Source of the DNA: SPCO01 sp964579825
Lineage (GTDB): Bacteria; Chloroflexota; Limnocylindria; Limnocylindrales; CSP1-4
Reading direction: 5' to 3'
Assembly (NCBI GenBank): GCA_964579825.1
Contig: CAZOHT010000019.1
Span: forward strand, 3,915-67,914
DNA: 64,000 nucleotides
The notes beneath the pieces were generated by a model that saw only the letters and a list, made by a program, of their open reading frames with translations, had not been told where the DNA came from and ran no database searches. The position numbers and the translations under genes are program-made. Shown piece after piece: positions 1 through 6,944 of the stretch. Position 1 is the stretch's first letter. Each line of letters starts with the position of its first letter.

Positions 1-1371
1 GAGCTGATACACGGGCACCTCCAGCTTCGGCACGGAGGCCCGGAAGTCGATTTCGTACAGCTGGGGGTAGAGGATGGCGAACGTATCGATCAGACCGCGC
101 AGCACGTTGGTCTTCTCGATGAAGCTGTACTCGGACCCGAGGACGCCGAAGGGGTCCAGGCCACTGGCTTCGCCGCGGGCGAGGTATCCGGCCGACGGCG
201 TGTACGACGGGTAGAGATGGTCGTACCACGCCAACAGGTTGGCGTTGGCCCACGGGATGTCCCGATAGGGTGGCGCACCGATCTCCGCCAGCTTGTCCGC
301 CAGCGCGGTGTCGCCGGCACCTGCCGCGTAGGCCACGAGATCGTCGTACACGCGCCGGTCGGTCTCGACGATGTCCACCATCTGGCCGCTGCCGATCCAC
401 GCGTGATACAGGTCCGGTCGACGTTGGACGGCGAGGACACCCAGGATCGTGCCCCAGGACTCGCCCATGAGATAGATGCGATCCTCATCGAACCGGTCCC
501 GCAGGTAGTCCGTGAGCTCGATGACGTCGGAGACAGCCCGATCCAGGGTGAGAGCCGACAGCGGCAGAAGAGTCGAGTACGACTTACCGTTGCCGCGCTG
601 GTCCAGGTCCACGAACACGAGGTCCTGCTCCCACCCACTCACCTGGGCGCGGGCGAGGGCAAGGTCGGACTGGCCTGGACCGCCGGACAGGTACAGGAGG
701 ACCGGCGCATCCGGGTTCACGGCCCGGACCATGATCGTCTGATCACTGTCACCGAGTCGTACCGTCGTCAGCTCCGCCAGGCTGCCAGCGACCGGCAGCC
801 CGTCCGGTCCGGGGATGGGTGGTGTCGCCGGTGGCCAGATGACGATGAGCCCGAGTCCGATCACGGCCAGGCCGAGCAGCCAGCTGCCGATTGGCCGCTG
901 GGTGGATCGGTCGGCCGGTGATCGCGCGTGGCGCGGGGCGAACGATCGACCGACGATGACCCCCAACGCCATGGGCAGGACCATCAGGAGGCCGTGGACA
1001 CCCCTGGTCAGGAGCGCGGCGAGGATCCCGTACGGCGTGTCCAGGCGGAGTGGCCCGACGGTCGGCACGCCGACGTCGCGGCGGGTCAGCTCGATCGCGA
1101 TGATCGTCACGAGGATGAGGGGTACGAGGATCCAGCGCGAGCCGACGAGCCGCCCTCCGACCACGCCCACGAGTGCCGACACGGCCATGATCAGGACCGC
1201 CTGACCGGTCGTCGTGGGTCCGAGGGGGGCGATGGCGGTCACGACGACGCCGATGGCCGCGGCGAAGACGAGCGCGATCGCCGCAGCGACGACCGGGTGA
1301 TCCAGCACGAGCGTGCCCCGCCATGGTGGCGTGCGTGTCGGGTCGTGGGTCTGGGTGTCGAAGCGAGCCAT
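1..1371 (-). CDS. Membrane-anchored alpha/beta hydrolase, S33 (proline iminopeptidase-like), 3' end outside window
   Basis: The visible 457 codons begin at an ATG at 1371 with a GGAGG site about 8 bases upstream, and run off the left edge still open. Residues 1-180 hold about five hydrophobic stretches (roughly 24-48, 58-72, 80-94, 115-140, 162-179), so the enzyme is probably anchored in the membrane. The hydrolase domain follows: an oxyanion-type SGGPGQS motif near 229, DQRGNGKS near 257 and the nucleophile elbow GESWG with Ser305. These are the marks of the S33/proline iminopeptidase and TAP-like hydrolases. The catalytic Asp and His should lie beyond the window edge. Substrate is unknown. 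The multi-pass N-terminal region is longer than the soluble family norm. Confidence 0.8.
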   Translation of the reverse strand, partial: MARFDTQTHDPTRTPPWRGTLVLDHPVVAAAIALVFAAAIGVVVTAIAPLGPTTTGQAVLIMAVSALVGVVGGRLVGSRWILVPLILVTIIAIELTRRDVGVPTVGPLRLDTPYGILAALLTRGVHGLLMVLPMALGVIVGRSFAPRHARSPADRSTQRPIGSWLLGLAVIGLGLIVIWPPATPPIPGPDGLPVAGSLAELTTVRLGDSDQTIMVRAVNPDAPVLLYLSGGPGQSDLALARAQVSGWEQDLVFVDLDQRGNGKSYSTLLPLSALTLDRAVSDVIELTDYLRDRFDEDRIYLMGESWGTILGVLAVQRRPDLYHAWIGSGQMVDIVETDRRVYDDLVAYAAGAGDTALADKLAEIGAPPYRDIPWANANLLAWYDHLYPSYTPSAGYLARGEASGLDPFGVLGSEYSFIEKTNVLRGLIDTFAILYPQLYEIDFRASVPKLEVPVYQL

Positions 1372-1514
1372 GCTCGAGCCTCCGCGTGGGAACGTCGTCC
1401 ACCCATGGTCGGACGCGAGGGCGCGCTCGGGCCAGAGCCGTTGGGCCCATCCGTGGAGGCCGGGGCGCCCGGGACAGGCGCCCGCTCGCGCCAACCGGTA
1501 GGCTTCGCGGTCAG

Positions 1515-1940
1515 ATGACGACCGTCACGCAACACCAGAGCGGCCCCGGACTGCTCGTCCGCGCGATCTGGTGGCTGTTCGTCGGGTGGTGGCTATCGGG
1601 CGTCGTGGTCGCGATCGCCTGGATCGCGCTCATCACGATCATCGGCATCCCGCTCGGCGTGTGGCTCATCAACCGACTGCCGACGGTGCTGACGCTGCGG
1701 CCGCGGACACGGACCTGGGCCATGGGCCAGGACGCGGCCGGCAACACCGTCGTGTCGGAGGTCGGTCGCGACCAGGTCGCCTGGCCGATCCGCGGCCTGT
1801 GGTTCCTCCTCGTCGGCTGGTGGGCATCAGCCGTCTGGATGGGCGCCGCCTGGCTCGTGCAGCTCACGATCATCGGCATCCCGATCGCGCTGATCATGTT
1901 CAACCGAACGCCGTTCGTGGCGTCCCTGTACCGCTACTGA
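1515..1940 (+). CDS. YccF-domain inner membrane protein
   Basis: This 141-residue membrane protein has two related halves. Each contains a Trp-rich GWW segment followed by a hydrophobic stretch ending in TIIGIP (residues about 12-50 and 95-130), which is the signature of the YccF family (DUF307). YccF proteins are small multi-pass membrane proteins of unknown function. The open frame continues further upstream, but the ATG at 1515 gives a protein of the usual family length. A TAGGCT hexamer lies 10 bases upstream and could be a -10 element. The stop overlaps the next start by one base (TGATG), so the two are probably co-transcribed. Confidence 0.85.
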   Translation: MTTVTQHQSGPGLLVRAIWWLFVGWWLSGVVVAIAWIALITIIGIPLGVWLINRLPTVLTLRPRTRTWAMGQDAAGNTVVSEVGRDQVAWPIRGLWFLLVGWWASAVWMGAAWLVQLTIIGIPIALIMFNRTPFVASLYRY

Positions 1941-2317
1941 TGGGCGCGAGCCGCGGGGGTGGGGGGACGGTCGCGGACGTCGACGCCTACCTGGCCGGCG
2001 TCCCGGACGCGATGCGGCCCGCGGTGCAGGCCCTGCGGGAGACCATCCGCGCCGCGGCCCTGGACGCCGTGGAGGGCATCAGCTACGGCGCACCGGCGTT
2101 CCGCTACCACGGCCGCCCCTTGGTCGCCTACGCGGCCGCCAAGTCGCACTACGCGTTCTACGTCATGGACCCGGCCGTCCTCGAGGCGCACGCCGCCGAA
2201 CTGGAAGGCATGGACACGTCGAAGGGGACGATCCGGTTCAAGCCCGGGTCGGCCTTCCCCGCGGACCTTGTCACGCGGCTCGTCCAGGATCGTGTCCGCG
2301 ACATGGAGGCCCGGTGA
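1940..2317 (+). CDS. DUF1801 (YdhG/YjbR-like) domain protein
   Basis: A 125-residue soluble protein. It begins with a variable Gly-rich tail followed by a pattern typical of DUF1801: an N-terminal helix region DAYLAGVPDAMRPAVQALRE, then GISYGAPAFRYHGRPLVAYA and a late KGTIRFKPGSAFP segment. The family is widespread in Actinobacteria and Chloroflexota and has no established biochemical function. It starts inside the stop codon of the YccF gene and its own stop overlaps the next gene by four bases (GTGA), so translation of the three genes is likely coupled. Confidence 0.8.
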   Translation: MGASRGGGGTVADVDAYLAGVPDAMRPAVQALRETIRAAALDAVEGISYGAPAFRYHGRPLVAYAAAKSHYAFYVMDPAVLEAHAAELEGMDTSKGTIRFKPGSAFPADLVTRLVQDRVRDMEAR

Positions 2318-2739
2318 CCGACGAGGGACCGGCGATGGACTGGAAGATCGAGGTCGTGATCGTCCCGGTCTCCGACGTCGACCGGGCCAAGCGGTTCTAT
2401 GAGGTCGGCTGTGGGTTCGTCGTCGATCTCGACCACCAGGCGACCGAGACGATGCGCGTCGTCCAGCTGACCCCGCCCGGTTCCGCCTGCTCGATCTCCA
2501 TCGGGACGGGCATCACCGATGCCGAGCCTGGATCCGTCCGCGGCCTGCAGATCGTCGTTGCGGATGTCGGGGCTGCGCGGGACTTCCTGCTGGAGCACGG
2601 CGTGGAGGCGGGCCCGGTCCGTCACTTCGAGGACGGCGCGTGGCACGATGGCCGGGGCGGGCCGTGGAACTCGTTCGTGACCTTCAGCGACCCGGACGGG
2701 AACGGCTGGGTGCTCCAGGAGCGACCGAGCGGCGCCTAG
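2314..2739 (+). CDS. VOC superfamily (glyoxalase/bleomycin resistance-type) protein
   Basis: A single vicinal-oxygen-chelate domain of 141 residues. It shows the usual layout: a first strand with IVPVSDVDRAKRFYEVGCGF, a middle beta-hairpin, and a terminal FVTFSDPDGNGWVLQE motif where the metal-ligand Glu normally sits. The GTG at 2314 overlaps the previous stop as GTGA; an ATG seven codons in (2335) is an alternative start. The role cannot be read from sequence, because VOC proteins include lyases, dioxygenases and drug-binding proteins. The stop codon overlaps that of the convergent oxidoreductase. Confidence 0.85.
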   Translation: MTDEGPAMDWKIEVVIVPVSDVDRAKRFYEVGCGFVVDLDHQATETMRVVQLTPPGSACSISIGTGITDAEPGSVRGLQIVVADVGAARDFLLEHGVEAGPVRHFEDGAWHDGRGGPWNSFVTFSDPDGNGWVLQERPSGA

Positions 2740-3830
2740 CCCGCCTTCCCGCCAGTCCCGAGCGTCCACGGCATGAGCGCCGGCGGTGTGAACGTCGAGT
2801 CCACCGGCACGGGACGACCCCCGTCCGACATGGAGCCCGTCGCAGCGGCCAGGATGTCGACGATGTGGGCCGCCTGCTCCCCGGTCGCCCGATGCGGCCG
2901 GTCTTCCTCGATCGCGGCCGCCATCTCGGCGACCCCGCGGGCCCACGCCGTGCCGCGATAGCCGGGTCGGACGAGCGGCACCGGCTCGTAGACACCTCCA
3001 TACGGACCCACGGCGACGCTCGCGTCGAACTCCTCGAAGCTGCCGAGTGCCAGGGATGCCTCGTCACCATGGAATTCCAGGCTGCCCCGCTGGGTCGCCG
3101 GTCGACCGACGTAGAAGCTGGCGGTCAGGCGCACGACCGGACCGCTGGCCAGCTCCACGGCCGCGACGATGAGATCCGGGCTCCCGATGCGGAACGGCGA
3201 GCCGTCGAGGGCCAGGCGGTCCGGCTTGAGATCCCATCCCCACGCGCGGACGGATCGAGCCGGGCCCAGCGTCGTCGTGACCAAGGTCAACGGGTACACG
3301 CCGACATCCACCATCACGCCGACATCGAAGAACGGCGCCGGCGCCGGGTGCCAGGTCTCGATCCGGCCCCAGTTCACTTCGGCGTACACGGCCCGGACGG
3401 TCCCGAGGCGTCCCGACGCGATCAACGCCGCGGCCGTCTGCTGCGCCTCCCCCAGGAACGTCGAGGGCGACGAGCCGAGTCGAAGCCCGCGCGCCGCTGC
3501 CAGGTCGACGAGCGCATGCGCGTCGGTCGGTGTGAGCGCCAGCGGCTTCTCGGTGTACACGTGGCGACCGGCTTCCAGGGCACGCCGCGTGACGTCGTAG
3601 TGGGCGTGGTGCACGGTCAGGTTGACGACGATGTCGACGTCGGGATCGGCGAGCAGGTCGTCGAGGGTCGGATGCGCGCGGCACGCCTGGTCCGCGGCGA
3701 AGGCCGTCGCTCGGGCCGGATCGAGGTCGGTCGCGGCGACCAGTCGGATCTCCGGATGGGTGAGCGCGTCTCGCGCGTAGCCACCGGCGATGTTGCCGGT
3801 CCCGACGATCCCGATGCCGAGTGGGCGCAT
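2736..3830 (-). CDS. Gfo/Idh/MocA family NAD(P)-dependent oxidoreductase
   Basis: A 364-residue protein. The N-terminal Rossmann fold has GIVGTGNIAGGY at residues 6-17, and the conserved EKPLAL motif, which carries the active-site Lys, is near residue 97. The C-terminal alpha/beta domain closes the substrate site. Family members oxidise or reduce sugar or inositol hydroxyls with NAD(P). The gene diverges from a sugar-phosphate isomerase/epimerase 51 bases away, a common pairing in sugar or polyol catabolism. A shared pathway is likely but the substrate is not determinable here. The start at ATG 3830 directly precedes the Rossmann motif. The stop overlaps that of the convergent VOC gene by three bases. 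Confidence 0.88.
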   Translation of the reverse strand: MRPLGIGIVGTGNIAGGYARDALTHPEIRLVAATDLDPARATAFAADQACRAHPTLDDLLADPDVDIVVNLTVHHAHYDVTRRALEAGRHVYTEKPLALTPTDAHALVDLAAARGLRLGSSPSTFLGEAQQTAAALIASGRLGTVRAVYAEVNWGRIETWHPAPAPFFDVGVMVDVGVYPLTLVTTTLGPARSVRAWGWDLKPDRLALDGSPFRIGSPDLIVAAVELASGPVVRLTASFYVGRPATQRGSLEFHGDEASLALGSFEEFDASVAVGPYGGVYEPVPLVRPGYRGTAWARGVAEMAAAIEEDRPHRATGEQAAHIVDILAAATGSMSDGGRPVPVDSTFTPPALMPWTLGTGGKAG

Positions 3831-3869
3831 GCCGCGGAGCGTAGGGCATCGCGCCCGCCGCCGATGGCC

Positions 3870-3881
3870 TATCGTGCGCGG
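3870..3881 (+). promoter_or_regulatory. Candidate leaderless promoter of the isomerase gene
   Basis: TATCGT (3870-3875) ends six bases before the ATG at 3882, and no Shine-Dalgarno sequence is present. A -10 element at this distance would put the transcript 5' end at or next to the start codon. No convincing -35 hexamer is visible. Confidence 0.5.
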
Positions 3882-4631
3882 ATGCAGCCCGACCAGATCG
3901 CCCTCCAGCTGTGGACCGTCCGCGAGCTCACCGCCGTGGACGTCTCTGGGACCCTCAAGGCGGTGCGAGCGGCCGGCTACGGCGCGGTGGAGCTGGCCAG
4001 GATCCCGCCGGAGGCGTACGGGGCGCTCCGCGGCTGGCTCGACGATGCCGAGCTGCAGCCGATGGGCGAGCACGTGATCATCGAGGAGCTGCGAGCGGAT
4101 GCGCCAGGCGTGGCGGATCGGCTCTTGGCTGTCGGTTGCCCGCGCGTCGTCGTGTCCTGGATGCCCGAGGCGGACCGGCTGACCCACTCGGACGTCCGTC
4201 GGTTCGCCGCCGAGCTGGCCCGCTTCGAGACCGTCTTCGCGGACCGAGGGATCTCGCTCGGCTATCACAACCACTGGTTCGAGTTCGATCCGCTCGACGG
4301 GACGACGGCCTGGGACATCCTGCTCGCCGAGCTGCCGGCAACGATCGAACTGGAGATGGACGTCTATTGGACCGCGTTCGCGGGCCGGGACCCGGTCACC
4401 GAGATCACCCGAGCCGGCGAGCGGGTCCGCCTGCTGCACATGAAGGATCGGTCCGCGGGTGACGAGCCGCATGACCTCCCGGCAGGGGAGGGGATCCTGG
4501 ATATGCCCGCCATCGTGGCTGCGGGACGCGCGCTTGGCGTCGAGTGGTACATCGCCGAGCAGGATGAGCCGCGGGTCATCCTCGATGACATCGCCAGTGC
4601 CTACCGGTACCTGAGCTCGATCGCCACGTGA
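3882..4631 (+). CDS. Sugar-phosphate isomerase/epimerase (xylose isomerase-like TIM barrel)
   Basis: A 249-residue AP-endonuclease-2-type TIM barrel. Visible family marks are the opening IALQLWTVRE strand, VVVSWMPEA, the metal-site motif GYHNHWFEF near residue 126, an ELEMDVYWT segment and HMKDRS. These correspond to the IolE/hydroxypyruvate isomerase-like group, which binds a divalent metal through Glu, Asp and His. The divergent Gfo/Idh/MocA dehydrogenase suggests a joint role in polyol or sugar breakdown. An ATG six codons earlier (3864) is in frame, but the leaderless -10 placement favours 3882. Confidence 0.85.
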   Translation: MQPDQIALQLWTVRELTAVDVSGTLKAVRAAGYGAVELARIPPEAYGALRGWLDDAELQPMGEHVIIEELRADAPGVADRLLAVGCPRVVVSWMPEADRLTHSDVRRFAAELARFETVFADRGISLGYHNHWFEFDPLDGTTAWDILLAELPATIELEMDVYWTAFAGRDPVTEITRAGERVRLLHMKDRSAGDEPHDLPAGEGILDMPAIVAAGRALGVEWYIAEQDEPRVILDDIASAYRYLSSIAT

Positions 4632-4649
4632 CCGTTCCAGCCGGGGGCG

Positions 4650-5084
4650 TCAGGCGGCCTTGAGAGACTCCGTCATCGGACCGTCGTCGACGCGATACAG
4701 GTAGCAGCTGATCTCGCGATCCCCGTTCGCCCAGTCCTCGTCGGTGGGGTAGAACGCGCCGACTTCGTAGTCGGACGGCGGGGTCATCCCCATGTAGGCC
4801 GTCGCCGCGGGCAGGCAGGTCGTCCCGGCGAACTCGATCAGCAGGTCGTCGGTGAAGGTCGTGCCCTTCGCGGCCGGGTGATCGCCCACGAAGAAGATCT
4901 CGCCGGTGTGCGCCTCGGTGCAGGGATGATGCTGGACGTCGGAGATGTCGACATCGACCGCGGGAACGTCGAAGCAGTCGCCGACGGCGAGGTCGGCAGG
5001 GCTCCCGGACAGCCGGTCCCGCAGCACGAACCCGCCGATGACGATGGCCGCGACGATCACGAGGCCGATCAGGTTCCTCTTCAT
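4650..5084 (-). CDS. Membrane-anchored septum-formation-domain-like protein
   Basis: A 144-residue protein starting MKRNLIG, followed by one hydrophobic helix (about residues 4-22) and an extracytoplasmic domain. The domain opens with AVGDCFDVP, continues with HHPCTEAHTGEIFFVGDHP, and carries further Cys residues (TTCLPA, ISCYLY). This VGDCF ... C ... HTGE layout matches the Septum_form domain known from Actinobacteria, whose molecular function is not settled. An in-frame ATG 13 codons earlier exists, but the ATG at 5084 puts the Lys/Arg directly before the membrane helix. Four Cys suggest two disulfides outside the membrane. Confidence 0.7.
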   Translation of the reverse strand: MKRNLIGLVIVAAIVIGGFVLRDRLSGSPADLAVGDCFDVPAVDVDISDVQHHPCTEAHTGEIFFVGDHPAAKGTTFTDDLLIEFAGTTCLPAATAYMGMTPPSDYEVGAFYPTDEDWANGDREISCYLYRVDDGPMTESLKAA

Positions 5085-5146
5085 GGCCGGACTGTGGCCC
5101 CGTCTGTCCGGCGAGGCATCCACCCGATGGTCCTGCCCCAGACGGC

Positions 5147-5161
5147 TATCATCCGCCCGAC
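5147..5161 (+). promoter_or_regulatory. Candidate short-leader promoter of the AAC(2') homologue
   Basis: TATCAT (5147-5152) lies nine bases before the ATG at 5162 and there is no Shine-Dalgarno motif. The transcript would start within a few bases of the start codon. Confidence 0.4.
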
Positions 5162-5704
5162 ATGCGCCTGCGCCGACTCGCCACGACGGAGTTGACCGCG
5201 AACGAGGTGACCGCCATCCGGGCGCTGATGGACATCGCCTTCGGGCCGGATGAGGACGAGCGCTTCACCGACGACGACTGGGCGCATGCGGTCGGCGGCG
5301 TGCATCTCGTGCTCGACGACGATGGTGTCATCGTGACGCACGCGTCCGTGGTCGAGCGGGAGCTGCACATCGAGGGCGCGCCGCTGCGCACCGGCTACGT
5401 GGAGGCGGTCGCGACGGCGCCGGATCGCGAGAACCAGGGTCACGGTTCCACCGTGATGGAGGCGGTCGGCGAGTACATCCGGGAGTCATTCGAGCTGGGT
5501 GCGCTCGGCACCGGCCGACACCGCTTCTACGAGCGCCTTGGCTGGGAGACCTGGCTCGGGGAGGCATTCGTACGGACGGCGGATGGGCCGGTGCGGACGC
5601 CGGAGGAAGAGGGCGACATCCTGGTGCTGCGCACGCCGACATCGCCGCCGTTCGAGCTGGACGCGGCGCTCAGTTGCGAGTGGCGCCCCGGCGACGTGTG
5701 GTAG
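5162..5704 (+). CDS. Aminoglycoside 2'-N-acetyltransferase family (AAC(2')-I-like) GNAT protein
   Basis: A 180-residue GNAT acetyltransferase that resembles mycobacterial and Providencia AAC(2')-I enzymes along its whole length. Shared landmarks are FTDDDWAHAVGGVHLVL (35-51), TGYVEAVATAP (77-87), the acetyl-CoA P-loop region ENQGHGS (90-96), GTGRHRFYERLGWETW (116-131), a TRTP-like VRTPEEEG and the diagnostic C-terminus CEWRPGDVW (172-180). AAC(2') enzymes acetylate the 2'-amino group of gentamicin, tobramycin and kasugamycin-like drugs. In mycobacteria the gene is chromosomal and its natural role is debated. The gene stands alone with no mobile element beside it, so it is probably intrinsic. 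Activity on drugs is inferred from similarity only. Confidence 0.85.
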   Translation: MRLRRLATTELTANEVTAIRALMDIAFGPDEDERFTDDDWAHAVGGVHLVLDDDGVIVTHASVVERELHIEGAPLRTGYVEAVATAPDRENQGHGSTVMEAVGEYIRESFELGALGTGRHRFYERLGWETWLGEAFVRTADGPVRTPEEEGDILVLRTPTSPPFELDAALSCEWRPGDVW

Positions 5705-5774
5705 TCCGGTCCCGGCTGTCGTATGGTCACAGAGCGCACAGCGGCGCAGTGAGCCGGTGAACTGGAGGTGTCCC

Positions 5775-5846
5775 ATGGGCGACAAGACCCCGAAGCGACC
5801 CCCGAAGGCCAAGAAACCGAAGCCGCCGAAGAGCCCCAACGCCTAG
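5775..5846 (+). CDS. 23-residue Lys/Pro-rich basic micro-protein
   Basis: A short frame from ATG 5775 to TAG 5846 preceded by an excellent Shine-Dalgarno site (GGAGGTG at 5764-5770, spacer four). The peptide is almost entirely Lys, Pro, Arg and polar residues with no hydrophobic core, so it is expected to be disordered and strongly basic. Small MGDK-type Lys/Pro-rich proteins of unknown role occur in Actinobacteria and relatives. A similar longer one is encoded at 39091-39264 in this window. The strong ribosome site argues that it is translated. Function is unknown. Confidence 0.55.
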   Translation: MGDKTPKRPPKAKKPKPPKSPNA

Positions 5847-5870
5847 CACCGAGTCCGGGCAGGTGAGCGC

Positions 5871-6506
5871 GTGACGCGCTCGAGATCGGCTCCGTCACTC
5901 CCGGGCGCGATCGCGGGCATCCCGGTCCCGCAGGACGACATCTCGGCTGCGACCTGGGACTGGGCGTATCGGTCCCTGCCGGACTACCTGTTCGCACACT
6001 CCGTCCGAGCGTACGTGTGGGGAGCCGCCCTCGGGGACCAGGCCGGCTGGACGTACGATCGACGGATCGTCTGGACGTCATCGCTCCTGCACGACGTCGG
6101 CCTGTCCCGCTTGGCGACGAACACCATGTGCTTCGAGGTGGAGGGCGCCGAGATCGCCCGTCGGTTCCTCCTGCGACAGGGCATGGCGCGGGACGTGGCG
6201 GAGACGGTCGCCGTCGCGATCGTCCTGCACATGCAGCCGGGCGTGAGCCTGCACGACGGCGTGGAAGCCCTGCTCCTGGACCAGTCGACGTCGCTCGACG
6301 TTCGCGGTGAGCGGTACGACGCGGTCGATGCGATCCGTGCCCAGGTGCTGCGCGACTTCCCGCGGCGGGCGTTCGATCGGTACTTCCTCGCGGCGATGAG
6401 CCGGGAGGCCCGGGACCGGCCGTCGTGCCAGAGCGCCCGCCTCATCCATGGATCGCGCCTGGCCGACGCTCAACGCGAGTCGCCCTGGGCCACGCGAGCC
6501 GACTGA
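5871..6506 (+). CDS. HD-domain protein (cyanamide hydratase/HDIG-like)
   Basis: A 211-residue protein whose core reads LPDYLFAHSVRAYVWG (His ligand near 44), then SSLLHDVGLSRL (the HD pair near 73-74) and later VLHMQPGVSLHDGVEA. This spacing is typical of HD metal-dependent hydrolases, and the F-x-H-S-x-R-x-Y start is characteristic of the cyanamide hydratase-like subgroup. The substrate is unknown. It starts with GTG 25 bases after the micro-protein and is followed three bases later by the deazaflavin reductase gene, so the three may share a transcript. Confidence 0.75.
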   Translation: MTRSRSAPSLPGAIAGIPVPQDDISAATWDWAYRSLPDYLFAHSVRAYVWGAALGDQAGWTYDRRIVWTSSLLHDVGLSRLATNTMCFEVEGAEIARRFLLRQGMARDVAETVAVAIVLHMQPGVSLHDGVEALLLDQSTSLDVRGERYDAVDAIRAQVLRDFPRRAFDRYFLAAMSREARDRPSCQSARLIHGSRLADAQRESPWATRAD

Positions 6507-6509
6507 CGG

Positions 6510-6944
6510 GTGATCCCGTTCGCGCGCCAGGTCGCCCGGTTCAACTCGCGGTTCACGAATCGGGTCCTCGCGCCGATCACCTGGTACCTGCCCGGATTCG
6601 GGCGGATCGAGCACGTCGGACGCGTCACGGGCCGGACGCACGTGGCGCCGATGATGGCCTTCCGCAGCCTCGATCGACGACGGCTGACGTTCGCCTTGAC
6701 CTACGGCCCCGAGGCTCAGTGGGTCCGGAACGCGCTCGTAGCCGGCGAGGTCACGTTCGACTCGCGCTGGAGCGGGCGGGTGCGTCTCCGGGACATCCGC
6801 GTGATCCACGATCCGGCACGGCGGGCGGTACCGCGACTGATCGGCAGGATCCTCGGGGTCCTGCGGGTCGATGACTTCCTCGAGGGGACGATCGATCCCG
6901 AAGGACGAGGTCAGTCCTCTCGTGACAGGATGACCACGCTGTAA
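6510..6944 (+). CDS. Deazaflavin (F420)-dependent nitroreductase family protein
   Basis: A 144-residue protein with the DUF385/Ddn split-beta-barrel pattern: an N-terminal basic helix, ITWYLPGFGRIEHVGRVTGRTHVAPMM, then LTYGPEAQWVRNALVAGE. The R-x-T-G-R and YG(P)xxxWVRN motifs contact F420 in Mycobacterium Ddn-type enzymes. It implies that the organism makes or imports F420, but no F420 biosynthesis gene is in the window. GTG start at 6510. The gene ends 34 bases inside the 3' end of the convergent GH13 gene, so the last dozen codons are shared with antisense coding sequence. Confidence 0.8.
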   Translation: MIPFARQVARFNSRFTNRVLAPITWYLPGFGRIEHVGRVTGRTHVAPMMAFRSLDRRRLTFALTYGPEAQWVRNALVAGEVTFDSRWSGRVRLRDIRVIHDPARRAVPRLIGRILGVLRVDDFLEGTIDPEGRGQSSRDRMTTL

